Source: Cryptomeria japonica (taxonomy: Eukaryota; Streptophyta; Pinopsida; Cupressales; Cupressaceae). From it: a DNA stretch of 64,000 nucleotides. The notes below the pieces were generated by a model. That model saw nothing but the letters and a program-made list of their open reading frames with translations, was not told where the DNA came from and did no database searches. The DNA lies in assembly GCF_030272615.1 (NCBI RefSeq), contig NC_081412.1, positions 343,845,870 to 343,909,869 of the forward strand. Direction: 5' to 3'. This document shows, piece after piece, positions 24,601 to 35,523 of the stretch; the first letter of the stretch is position 1; every line of letters starts with the position of its first letter. Position numbers and translations under genes: made by a program.

Positions 24601-25677
24601 AACTGACCTTTGGAATGCTTCACTGACCTCAAACATACCTCTGGAAACGATCGACATTGTTTTCAGATCATTAATCCGCATTTTACAACCTTCAGGCAAT
24701 TACGCCACAATTTTCAAACCTGTCAAAACACCTTTCTGGAGCTCGTGATCTGACAGGCGTATACTCTGATATACAAGGATGACTTCTACCAAACGTTTTC
24801 TCAAGACGAGTCCCAAGTGAAGAGATATTAATTTCCGAAAACGGCCAACTGGCTTTGTCGACACTGCGGACCTGATGAAGTCAATGTTCTGGCAACACAT
24901 GATGCCTTTCTCAAAAATATCAAACGACCTCTGTAGGCTCTCAAATTTGGAACATAGGTACCTTTAAGTACATATTAAATCTTTGAATTCTCATTTCGAT
25001 CACCAGATTGACAGGATGCAAACGGCGCGCTCACCATAACGGCTACATTAACTGATCTAACACTGGAAGTGCGGATAATTGAATTTGATGGCAAAATGAG
25101 TCCTTTTGAAAACCGATCAAACGGATTGATAAGAGCTTGAAATTTGAAATGCAGCTCACCATTTATACCAACATTATCCCGGGACAAACATTCTGACATG
25201 ATGCTCACCAGGACATTTTTACACTTGTGCAAACATCACAAACTACAAACGGATTGAGCTTTGAAAACTGAGCAAACGGATTGATAAGGACTTGAAATTT
25301 GAAACGTAGCTCACCATTTATGCATACAATTGAATCCATTTTGAATTTCTCCATGATGATCAATAGGTAAAAAGATGTAATCGCTCAAAGTAGGCTACTC
25401 CATAAAATCTGCATTTGTGCCTAAAATGCACTTCCAGCTCACCCCTCAAACTGGGTACCTCATAAACTTATCCAAAATGAATTCTGAAAGTTGCACATCA
25501 CTGAATAGGCCAAATGAAAGGTGTGGGACATGAATCTTGAGCCTTACCCTCTGAAAATCAACTGGTCCCATTTTACCCTCTCGCAAACTAGGCCCTTCAA
25601 ACTGAGTCGTTTAGGTATGCAGAGCAAATTTTTGGATTGGGCCTCTAAACTTGACTCAATTTTAATCAGTCCCAACA
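21667..25677 (-). mobile_element. Element C 5' LTR (4,011 bp)
   Basis: Pairs with the left LTR and ends CCCAACA. It carries about 665 bp (23415-24079) that the left LTR lacks, and is missing 27 bp near 24710 between AATTTTC direct repeats. Confidence 0.92.
23415..24079. other. 665-bp segment present in only one element C LTR
   Basis: Flanked by AATT on both sides. The left LTR reads straight across (GATAATTTGG at about 16298). It is either a deletion by microhomology in the left LTR or an insertion here. It holds short A runs and a minus-strand open frame of 115 codons (23563-23910) with no recognised motif and no conserved partner. Confidence 0.7.
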
Positions 25678-25682
25678 GGAGG
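25678..25682. other. Target site duplication of element C, right copy (GGAGG)
   Basis: Exact repeat of 14551-14555. Confidence 0.9.
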
Positions 25683-26223
25683 AACATTTGCCAAAGGTCT
25701 TTGTTAGGGTTAAACCTAAAGCTTTTTCTACGGCTGAAGGCATGACATTATCGGATGCTCCCGAATCTATTATGAAATTACTCAACTTATGTCCATTGAT
25801 ATATAAGGAAACATAGAAAGGTTCTAGTTTATTTTCAAGATTGGGTTCAAGCATATCATCTTGTAGAGGAATAGTCTCTGATGAGCTTTCAGGGATTACT
25901 AGAGCAGGACTAACATTAGTATGTGCTAGAGAATCAGTACTCATGGGTGTTTGGATTTCACTTGCTAAGACATGGGCATCATCCCCTTTGACAAATTCAA
26001 CTAACCTATCCAGTTCTTTTGGGTTTAGTTTCAAATACTTAGCTGGAGAAATTTGAACACAAGATGTCTTGCAAAATTCAATGATATCAAAAGGATTAGT
26101 AAAAGAATTAGAACTTGAAGAAGCAATCCCTAGAACAATTTTTGACATACCTCCATGATGGGTCAAGATTTCTTTTCCTTTCACAGTACTGTGGACGGGC
26201 GTTACAACATCTTGAGATTTCAA
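25683..26223 (-). pseudogene. Element B protease, N-terminal part with active site
   Basis: A ~120-residue linker is followed by the aspartic protease start, LYINGHKLSNFIIDSGASDNV, with the catalytic DSG intact. The frame is cut by the element C insertion a few residues after TFGKCS, and the open frame then reads into C's LTR. The remainder is at 14203-14550. It is in a different frame from the gag piece upstream, by mutation or by design. Confidence 0.85.
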
Positions 26224-26263
26224 GTTCTATTGAGTTCTTGTAAGAATTGCATATGAGGAATCT

Positions 26264-26644
26264 TCAAAAGAGACCAACATGTTTCCTCCCCTTTCTATCA
26301 GAAACATATTCCATATAATGAATTTCAGAGTCGCCAGGCATACTTTGGGAAACTCCTTCATCAGCTTCTAAGATTGTTTCTCCTTTACTGATCATTTGAG
26401 AAAAACGAACCATCTCAGGGCATGAAGAACCATCATGCTCATCAGTTAAATGAAACACACAAGAATTTGCCTTGAGGGGTGGTGCTTCAATAGCAAGTCT
26501 TTGTTGTACATGGGGTAGTTGAAATTGTCTTCCTCCACCTCCTCCCTGTTGATTAGGATATCTTCTAGGAATGTCTTGATATGGTTGGGAATAGGAAGTA
26601 CTTGCTTTAGGAGTTTGCCTCTTTAGAGAAATTACATCATTCAT
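26264..26644 (-). pseudogene. Element B gag, nucleocapsid-like part
   Basis: In frame with the gag core. A Gln/Gly-rich basic stretch (PNQQGGGGGRQFQ) precedes a knuckle-like motif of spacing C-x2-H-x4-H-x4-C (CVFHLTDEHDGSSC), that is, a CCHC box with the second Cys replaced by His. It probably binds RNA. The motif TGGCGACTCTG occurs in its coding DNA at 26326-26336. Confidence 0.7.
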
Positions 26645-26704
26645 TAACCGTTGGATAACAGGATTTGAGGAAGTAGTGGGTTGGGCATTAGATATTTGTA
26701 CTTC

Positions 26705-27463
26705 TCATTTCCATTTGCTGGCAGTAATCAAATCATCGTCTAATTCAACTATGAGAGTTTTAGCGGCACTCAAATCAGCAACCATTTGCCTACAAATCAA
26801 TAAACTAATCTCAGAGGGCATAGAATTGATAAAAAAACATTTGAGATTATCATCTGAAGGTTTTTGGTTAATCGGGATCTTGTGTAGGATCTTATCAAGT
26901 CTTGCTACGAAGTCCCTCATGGATTCAGGAAGCTCCTTTTTCAATTGGGATAATTGAGCCAGGAGGGAATATTCATCTTCAGCTACTTTAAATCTAGCTT
27001 TGAATCTTGTCTTCAAATCCTGCCAGGTCGTTATCACACTATTCGGCAAATGATAAAACCAATCAGCCACTCCTGTCAATGTCTGAATAAATAGTCTAAT
27101 AGCCACATCTTCATGTTGAACTGCTATTACTCCACAGGCTACACTAAGAGCATTCAAGTGTTCATCTACAGTGACCATCTCGTCCCTGCTAAATTTTAGC
27201 AAATGATCTCTAGCAGCTTTTGGCAAAGGATTAAGGTTCAAACCTAAATTTAATAGTCCTACAGCTACCCCCCACAGGTTTTTGGCTGCCATTGGGAGTA
27301 TGATATTAAGAGGAGTAGGATTAAATGAAATTGGTAAGGCAACACCGTGTAGGACCAATGCTTGACAAATAGGAGATGCAGGTGATGACGGCAAAGGAGA
27401 TGGAGGTCTACTCCTTGCCCTTTGTTGGGACGAGAAGGTGGGTTGAAAATTTAAATTCAGCAA
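26705..27463 (-). pseudogene. Element B gag core
   Basis: An uninterrupted 252-codon stretch, the longest gag piece of this element. After a Ser/Pro-rich start it has the retrotransposon gag fold signature (HEDVAIRLFIQTLTGVADWFYHLP, read in two parts, then TTWQDLKTRF). It is more diverged from the A, C and D gags than these are from each other and lacks GYPN. It ends at a stop 60 bp before the nucleocapsid part in the same frame. Confidence 0.85.
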
Positions 27464-27563
27464 TTCTTCAAAGACGGGATCAGAAACCCCTCTCCTTCTT
27501 TGGGATCTAGTATATGGCCTGGAGTCCAGTGTGGAACAATCAGGGTAACAATCATCTGGGAAT

Positions 27564-27815
27564 CTAGAATTGATTATCAGGGACGTGGATAAAGAAAACC
27601 CTAGGAATGACTACCCTTTCAAAGACTAACACAGGCTGATCCGATTGTCTTTCTATTTCGCTAAGAAGAGCACTTATCCTGTCATATTCTCCTCGACTTC
27701 TTCTATGCCTCCAGGCTAGAGTATCCAACTCTATGGTAATGTTTCTTTGTTCCTCTTGTACCCAGTTTAAATTTGGTTGCAAAACAGGCAAAAACCCTTC
27801 AAGAGGCAATACCAT
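27564..27815 (-). pseudogene. Element B gag N-terminus
   Basis: ATG at 27815, 60 bp after the PBS, opens 83 codons with a helical part (EEQRNITIELDTLAWRHRR). The frame differs from the gag core, so a frameshift lies between 27463 and 27564. Confidence 0.6.
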
Positions 27816-27874
27816 TTATGAAGAACAGAGTATATTGCTACGACGACCTTGTTTTAAAAACAATTATTCTTCTT

Positions 27875-27892
27875 TCCCCAGCAGAGTCGCCA
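27875..27892 (-). other. Primer binding site of element B
   Basis: Minus strand TGGCGACTCTGCTGGGGA, six bases from the LTR edge at 27899. Confidence 0.85.
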
Positions 27893-28606
27893 AAAATCTG
27901 TTGGTAAACATATTTGCCTCCCCTTATTTGTTTAATCTTTAAATATTGCGGACCATGAAAAGAAAGACAAATTTTCTACCAAATAGTTGGAAAATCATTA
28001 TATTGATTAACCTCTGAATTAAGGTACAACTCCCTCTAATAAATATTCAATCAGCTCCAAATTATGCACAATCAATAGAATGCTTTTCACCATAAAGAAC
28101 TTAAAGGTAATTGCATACACTAGTCAATACAAAATGAATGCAAGCATTGATTCATATGTAACTCTTTATATAAAGTCGGCAGACTTCATGTACACAAAAA
28201 CAAAATGAAAAGCTTATAAAGATGAAATTTGCCAATACTTTTCTGCACATATAGAAAGTATAACAACCTCTCCTTTGAAACAGATTCTCACATAAATCAA
28301 ACTTCAAATATCCAACACACAGACTTGAAACCGAAGATAATTGTCAAAAAGATTGTCATTAATTGATGATCATCCACTTTCTACATACACAAAATTTTTT
28401 TAGCCAATTTAAAGATAGTCTCTTCAAAAACTTATTGAACCTCTTCAAAGTCATTACGAAACATATTTATAGGTCACTAGACCAATAGTTAATTTAAACT
28501 AAAGTAAAATTAACATGCATGAGTTAATATAAAGCAACCCTAACTGTATAACTGAAACTAAGGAAAATAACTAGACTCACTGGCGAACAACTACCAGTAG
28601 TGCTAG

Positions 28607-31600
28607 TCATGTTGTCTGCTCAGTTATGATGTGATTGCCTAGGTTAGTGTTTTGGATAGACACCATCACCGCTTTCACCGCACTCCACTCTCGATGCACT
28701 TTTGAAAACTCCTGGATTACAGCTATGTGTGGCAAACTGATGTGAATTACTCTCTGCTTCTAGAGCTCCTTCTTTCTCTTCACCATTTGTACTTTATCTC
28801 TATGGGAATCCAGGTGATTGAGACAAACTGTGAGCATTGATTCCACTTTAGAGATCCTCGTAAAGTCTTCAACGGACAAGGATTTTTCCACCTTAATCTA
28901 TTTGATGTGGCTGCTAAACTTGTTAATCATCTCCATAGTATCTTCCAATGTTTTACTATCCTCTTTAAGTAGTTGAACATCCACACAGTGTAAGTCCTTC
29001 TGCATGGTTTCCCTTAAGGCCATTAATTCACCATGCAGATTGGCCAACTCATTATAACCGTGTTCAATAATCTGGTTGCGCCACTCAATACTCTCCTTGC
29101 AAATAAACATCACATCTTCATTTAATCCGGACACTTGATTTTCAGCAAGAAAATTCATCAGACCATAACGCTGAATATCCCGCATCTGTTTTGAAATTAC
29201 TACCCATTTGGATTTCTCTTTTTGCCATGAGACCAAGTTAGAGTCTAATGCTTTGGTGACTTCGTTGGCATCTTTGAAGATCTGGACCAAATCCGTTATG
29301 TAATTGGTTGCTTGATGCATGATTGAGGTGAGCCATTCTGAGAAAACCTCAGCAATCATCCTGTTTCGTTGAACTTCATCAAAGAATTTTTGATTACCCG
29401 GTGACTTTGGACTAAAAGGTCCTAAATTTTGTGACAATGGTAACAGACTGTTCTACAAAGCATGAATGTACTGGGCCATCTATGTTAAACTTTGTTTTTA
29501 CTCAGCCTTGTCTCTTTTGTCCTTCCAAGTACGAGAGATAATTCTATTAGTCGAAGTCTCCAGATGTTTCACATCTACCGCTCTGGTTCCGACCCCCAAA
29601 TCAATTTGTTCAATAGCATAATCTGCTTTTGAAGCCATAACAACATCTTTGTCGGACTTGGGTCTAGAAATGTCTGTAGTCCAATGCTTTGTGCTTTCAT
29701 CAAAATCAATCCTGGCCTCCATTTTAGCTTTTTGGGCTTTGTAGACCTTCCCAGACATTTGTTCATAGCATCCTCCATTGATACCAAAATAGGAACCACA
29801 TTCCCTTTCCTAGTGAATGAATCACTTATCCATTTTGGTGCTAGAGTTAGTTCCTTAGATGGCAAGGGTGGAAATCTTGCTGAGGATGGTGGTGTGGCAT
29901 GGCCCGTATGAGACTAGTTTTCAAGTGTCCCTGGGTCTTGGAGTGTAGTGTCCATGTCAATTAAAACCTTGTCTGCTTTAGAAATAGGGGATGCCATCTT
30001 GCACAGTGTTTCCTTTGCATCCAAATCAAGGATGAGATGAGGCACCGATGGCTGGAAACTCTTCTTGGTCCTTGATGTGGTAATTTGACCAGCAATAGAA
30101 AGCTCACCTCCAGTGTCAAGTTTCTCTTCTTTAATCCTTCTCTCGCTTTTTCCTACACTAGAAATGGGAATGTTAGTTAAAACAGAAGTTTTACTTGCGA
30201 TACTCTTCTTCCCACTTTTGCTTCTCGAATTGGCTGCTCGTGTCGGATGGAAACGGAAATTCCTAAGCCAACTTTCTATTCTGCAAATTACATTGAAGGT
30301 GCGTGTCTGAACACTATCCCCCACCTTTTTGCTCCAATCCACTTCTAGAAGAGGTTTGTCATGTACTCGCTTCATGAACTCAGAATCAAGTACATCATCA
30401 TTAGTGCTGACATCTGAGGTATCCATTGACAATCTCATGTCATGAATTTGTTTCAAAGTTAATCTGGACCAACTCCATTTCCTTACTTCAAATTCATCCT
30501 AGCAACCCTCCCAATAATCCTCTTACTGAGGAACATGCTGATCAAGCACCATCTTCTTCACATACTGAGCAATGAAACCCTTACTATCAAAATTATCCCT
30601 TTTCACAAAGGTCTTCAAATGCAACTTTTTAAATTCTAGCTCAAGATTCAATGCATCAGAGACAGACCTCCATCTATAATGGCCTAAATTAATGGGAAAA
30701 ATCCCACTTGTCTCGGAGTCCTCACCATAATCCTTTGTGACATAGGCAAGCTACCTAGAAATTTTGATCAAAATGCAGGAGTCTAAAACATATATGGGTA
30801 GCCTAAAGGGTTCACCTTTAAAACCTCCAACCCTTAGGTAAGTGAAGTGACTGAACTGTATAAATAAACTACCATAGATGTTAATGAGTTCAACCACTTC
30901 TACAGACATTCTTCTATGCAAATTACCTTGTAATTCAAAGGTCAGCCTTCCAGTGAAAATATCATTCCAGCGGAGATAGTCATCAACATGCCCTTCAAAG
31001 TCAGATTAGGATGATACTCATAAATTCTCATGCCTTGAACCCATTTTACTTGAGACAATCCAGACCATTCTCTGACATAGACAAGCATATATAATAGATA
31101 GGAAGACATATAAAAATTAGGCATCCCAAGATAATTGCTCAAACCTTCATGTAATCTTTTTGCGATGACAGTTCCCCAGTCGATTAACCAATTTTATATC
31201 CAAAATGACGTGGATGAAGAAATACATCCAGTCCTCCCAATTAAAAGAGTGGGAATTACCCTTTACCCTGCTCAACAATATCACCAAGTCTTGGATAGTG
31301 GGAATTAGATGTTCATGAGTTAGAGGTCTCGGCAGCCTTGAGCCTCCTTTTTGGAATCTTAGGAGCCAATTTCACGCAATAACAGTTCTATAATACTGCT
31401 TTTTCTCTGAGAAAATCCCATAAGATTTACCAATAGTCTAGTCTTCATAGGGTTCCCAATGTGGAATACCCATGACTGCCATTACTGTCTGTCTATCAAT
31501 GGACAACAAGACTTCACCATCATTTTTCCTTATACATCTATTACCCTTGTCATAATGACTCATACATTCTAAGACTAACTCAGGGCAAGGGGCAGCTATG

Positions 31601-31785
31601 GGAAAGGTGGCCACTTCTATTAATCTGCTCTATGCTACATCTCTCATCATTGGGTCCATGGCTGAATTCCTTACTCTTTCTAGAAAAACATCTAAATCCA
31701 ACTGAACTAGCGTTGTATCACCTAATTTTGGTAAAGAGCTTACCAGGGAAGATGAGCTCATCAATTTGGGAAAAACAGGCCTCAT
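28607..31785 (-). pseudogene. LTR-encoded ORF of element B, right copy (~1,060 codons, broken)
   Basis: Starts at ATG 31785 and ends at TGA 28607-28609, both matching the left copy. The longest open parts are 29914-30456 (180 codons, Lys/Ser/Thr-rich, including SKSGKKSIASKTS) and 28898-29437 (179 codons, helical). In 30456-29760 the frame is open except for one stop, then one frameshift near 29760 leads into the C-terminal part. The total length agrees with the left copy to within a few bases. If transcription starts in U3 (32661 to about 31800), this would be the first coding unit of the element RNA. Confidence 0.7.
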
Positions 31786-32351
31786 TTTTAGTTCATGATT
31801 TTCCCCAATTAACCTAGGCAAAGAAGGAAAGTCGAAATGGAAGTAAATAGCTTAACAGAATGCCCAGATCTTTAAAACAAACTGCAACAATTTAGAATGT
31901 TGTTAAACATACCTTCCTCTGTTCTCTATAAACCTCTATTGCAGCCTATTTTTCCTGCTCCAAAACTCCTTCTCAAAACCTTTTCAAGAAAATAATAATC
32001 CTGGCCTAACAACTACTCAGTCTTAAATTCGAGAAAATCTTACCTATCATTACCAAAGGCTGCCTTCATTACTCTTCGTTCGTGTGACCTTACTTTGAAA
32101 TGATTGCGCTGAAGCATGCTTTAAATGCTAAGTCACTTCACTTCTGATACAACAGATCCTTACACATACTTGCTATAAATGGCAGATTTCAAATCATTGA
32201 AGAAATAATATTCCTTCCCTCGGTGGTCATTTATCATGTCCTAAAAATCTGCATCATCATCTCGTGGCAAGTCACATATCCTCCAAGAAGCCTATACATT
32301 CAACTCTGATCTTCTGTGAAATGATCACGACACAACATCAACATGACAAAT

Positions 32352-32533
32352 CTTGAACCTTGAACCTTGAACCGTGAACCAAAAAGGTTAAAGTTCAAAG
32401 TTCAAAGAATGCAAAATGCCGACAAGGACTAGCAAAACTTAGAAACCGTGCAGGAGGAAAAAACATTCAAAGCAACTCCCTTTGAACTTTGAACCTTGAA
32501 CCAAAAGGGTTCAAGTTTAAGGTTCAAGTTCAA
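32352..32533. repeat. Paired GAACC/GGTTC palindromes in element B U3 (right LTR)
   Basis: Counterpart of 10331-10506. The first hairpin has one extra GTGAACC unit here. The second has arms at 32481-32502 and 32508-32533. Confidence 0.75.
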
Positions 32534-32661
32534 CACAGTGAAACTAAACAATGACCGAATTACATGAGGAAAACTTAAGCAAATGACTTGATCGACGAAT
32601 TAGATAACCACTACTTCCAACAAGGACACATATGGAATGGAAATTTTATATGGGCCCAACA

Positions 32662-32788
32662 CTGGTGAACATCCATACCAGTAACATCTCCTACTTGCAT
32701 CATGTATACACCTTGCATACGGGTAAGCATCCATACTGGTGACATGCTATACTTACCGGTTGACATTAATGACAACACAATGCCAACA
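32662..32788 (-). mobile_element. Copia-0 3' LTR, inner part, with element B right TSD (CTGGT)
   Basis: Continues the copia LTR broken at 5872 and ends TGCCAACA at 32788, giving TGTTGGCA at the minus-strand LTR start. Bases 32662-32666 (CTGGT) are the decayed TSD. Confidence 0.85.
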
Positions 32789-32791
32789 ATA

Positions 32792-32800
32792 TCCCCCTTT
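32792..32800 (-). other. Polypurine tract of copia-0
   Basis: Minus strand AAAGGGGGA ends three bases before the LTR start at 32788. This is a normal position for plus-strand priming and confirms the orientation. Confidence 0.8.
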
Positions 32801-33169
32801 GGCATTAATGTCAACACACACTTGTCACTGTCATACCGGTTCCTTCTCCCCCTTTGACAACAATGACAGAGGGCACAAATAGTGTCCATTATCTACTAGC
32901 ATATTGGTTCCTTCTGTATCATCCAATATCTACATACTTTCTTCCATTCTCTAGTAGAGTAGATTACAAGACTTTGCAAGTACTCAACCAGTACAATCTC
33001 TTCCTTTGTCAAGTCTCCCCCTGTGTCTAGCATATGGTTCAAAAATCAAAAGATATGGTGGTGAACTCCCCCTGAACCATATATCTCCATAGTGAAGATG
33101 GTGACACAACTCCTAACTTGTAGCTCAGATACTCAAATGTGCTTACCGGTAGAGGTTTTGTGAATATAT
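32801..33169 (-). other. Copia-0 3' untranslated region
   Basis: AT-rich, with pyrimidine runs (CTCCCCCT) on the plus strand. No reading frame is seen. Confidence 0.5.
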
Positions 33170-35523
33170 TTACCACTTGTTCACCTGTAGGGACATACTC
33201 TACCTTAAATTCTTGGTCTTCAACTTTCTCTCTGAGAAAATGGTATTTGATGGAAATGTGCTTTTTCCTCTAGTGCATAACCGGTTCTTTGATATATTGA
33301 TTGCACTTGAATTATGACACCAAATAGAAATAGGGTCAAATGTTTCTACCTTAATATCATTAAGGGTCTTCTTCATTCACAACACTTGAGAACAACATAT
33401 AGATGTATTAATATATTCCGCTTCAACAGTAGATAGGGATATTGAATCCTTCTTCTTGCTAAGTCATGAGACCAACTGGTTGCCTAGGAAGACTGCACCA
33501 CCACTTGTGCTCTTCCTATCATCAATGCAGCCTGCCCAATCAACATCTGTGTAGGCTTGTAGGGCGAAATATCCTTCCTTAGGATACCCTAAAGCATAAT
33601 CAATCATTCCTTGTATGTACCTGAATATCCTCTCGACTACATTCACATGTGACTATTTGGGTACAACTTGAAATCTAGCCACCATGCATACTGCCTGCAC
33701 TATATCCGGTCTAGAAGTAGTAAGATATATAAAACTACCAATCATGGATCTATACAATGTTTGATCCACTACCGATGATTCAACATCCTTGCTCAACTTG
33801 CATCTGGTCACCATGAGGGTACTTACTGGTTTATTGTCTTCCATTTGGAATCTCTTCAACGTCTCTGGCATACTTGGTTTGAGAGATAAATATTCCCTTG
33901 TCTTGTTGTGAAATCTGCAAACCAAGAAAAAATGGCATCTCTCCAAGCATTGACATCTCAAACTCTGACTGCATCTAATCAGAAAACTCTTTTCACAAGG
34001 TATCCTTGTTCCCTCCAAAAATTATATCATCTACATATACAACCACAATAATCATGTGGTTTCCATTTACTTTGATGTACATATTACTATCTGCACTTCC
34101 CTTTTTGAATCCCTACTCCATTAGGTACTTATCTAACCTTGAGTACCATGCTCTTGGAGCTTGCTTCAAACCATATAGTGCTTTCTTCGAACGACACACA
34201 AATATTTCATTATCATGCAGTAGAAAACCTTCCAGTTGTTCCATGTATACTTCCTCTTCTAAATTTCCATTTAGGAAAGAAAATTTTACATCCATTTGAT
34301 AGACTTTGTATTCCTTGTAGGCTGAAAGGGCTAGAAACATTCTAATGGCCTCAAGCCTAGTAACCGGAGCAAATGTTTCTTCAAAGTGTATTCCTTGTAC
34401 TTGAGAGTATCCTTTGCACACTAACCTTGCTTTGTGCCTCCCAAGCTTTCCTTCTTCATTCATCTTGTTTTGGTAGACCCACATTTTGCTAATAATATTC
34501 TTGGCTGTTGGTCTAGGAACTAATTCCCAAGTCTTATTCTTCTCAATCTACTACAATTCCTCTTCCATTGTATCCATCCATTTCTGACTTTTGTTGGCCT
34601 CATTAAATGTTTTGGGTTCCATTTTAGTCATGAGGCAAAAATTGACTTGTTCATCATTCCAAGGAAGTCTTCTTCTAGTTTGCACACCATCACTCTTATT
34701 ACCTATGAGATGATCTTCTGGGTGATTTTTTTGCACATACCATTTAGGGGACTTGTTTGATGCTTTTTTCAATTCACTATCAGTCTGAATTTTATCTTCA
34801 TCACCTCTGTCATCACACCTGTTTACTAGTGCTTGTCTTCCTTTATGCATATCTTCATTAACTCTTACATGCACACTCTCAATGAGTTGAGCAGCCCAAT
34901 AAGATACCTTCATCACTCCTGGAATCAAATCTATCTAAGCCATCCTGATCTCTTTTGATGAACCATTTACTTCCAAACACTTTGAAGTATTTAACTGATG
35001 GTTTTCGGTCATACCAAAGTTCATAAGGTGTCATTCTTCTCTTTGTTCTCAGTTGAACTGGGTTCAAAGCGTATACAACAGTGTGAACTACTTCCTTCTA
35101 GTATATATCCGGTATGTTTGCCTCATTTAGCATGGTTCTTGCCATTTGTTTGACTGCCCCGTTTTTCCTTTCTATAACACCATTTTATTGTGGTGTTCTT
35201 GGAGCTAAATATTGTCTTTCCTATTCCATGTTGCTCAGAGTAATCTTCAAACTCATTTGATGTGAACTCTCCACCCCGGTTTGATCTTAGACATTTTATC
35301 TTGTATCCACTTTCCCTCTCAACCATCTTTCGTAAAATATTGAATCTTTCAAAGGCTTGAGGTTTGTCCTGTCGGAAAGTGACCCATGTCATTCTTGAAA
35401 AATCATCAATGAGGAAAATGAAGTATCTTTCAACGGCTCGAGCTCTTGATCTGGTCGGTCCACAAAGATTAGTATGCACCAGTTCAAGTGGCCGTGAAGT
35501 ATTATGTTCTTTAGAGTTGAAGC
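33170..35523 (-). pseudogene. Copia-0 pol, 3' half: integrase end, RT, RNase H
   Basis: On the minus strand from the right: integrase core (35123-35479: THTDLCGP-type start, IDDFSRMTW, then RSNRGGEF with Asn in place of catalytic Asp at codon 35279-35281, and ERKNGAVKQMARTML); linker (34551-35067, TPYELWYDRKP); RT (34113-34484 and 33653-34018, with YVDD at about 34030); RNase H (33464-33646, TDVDWAGCIDDRKSTSG). The order INT-RT-RH is that of Ty1/copia. The gene stops abruptly at 35523, where X1 begins. Confidence 0.9.

Larger units (their letters stand above)
14556..25677 (-). mobile_element. Element C: gag-only, non-autonomous LTR retrotransposon
   Basis: LTRs at 14556-17928 and 21667-25677 surround 3.7 kb of internal DNA, and a perfect 5-bp duplication flanks the 11.1 kb element. 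The minus-strand PBS at 21645-21662 sets the orientation. The only gene is a gag-type frame of about 908 codons. No protease, RT, RNase H or integrase is found on either strand. By eye the LTRs differ at about 6 of the first 260 bp, fewer than those of element B, which it interrupts. This fits the class sometimes called TR-GAG. Confidence 0.92.
5873..32661 (-). mobile_element. Element B: Tat-like Ty3/gypsy retrotransposon, split by element C
   Basis: LTRs at 5873-10633 and 27899-32661 both run TGTTGG...CCAACA and are flanked by a decayed 5-bp duplication. Without element C and its extra TSD the copy is about 15.66 kb, with about 6.1 kb internal. On the minus strand it has PBS, gag, knuckle, PR, extra RNase H, RT, RNase H and INT with a GPY motif. 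Over the first ~300 bp the two LTRs differ at roughly 13 sites by eye. It sits inside the copia-0 LTR. Stops and frameshifts, and loss of Asp residues in RNase H and INT, make it inactive. Confidence 0.93.
27899..32661 (-). mobile_element. Element B 5' LTR (4,763 bp)
   Basis: Starts TGTTGGTAAAC, ends GGGCCCAACA and matches 5873-10633 throughout. It contains the same palindromes and the same long sense ORF as the left copy. Confidence 0.92.

Noticed and set aside
27875-27892. tRNA gene suggested by the CCA-ending motif
   Set aside because: Only an 18-base 3' end is present and no cloverleaf can be drawn around it. The position shows it to be a PBS.
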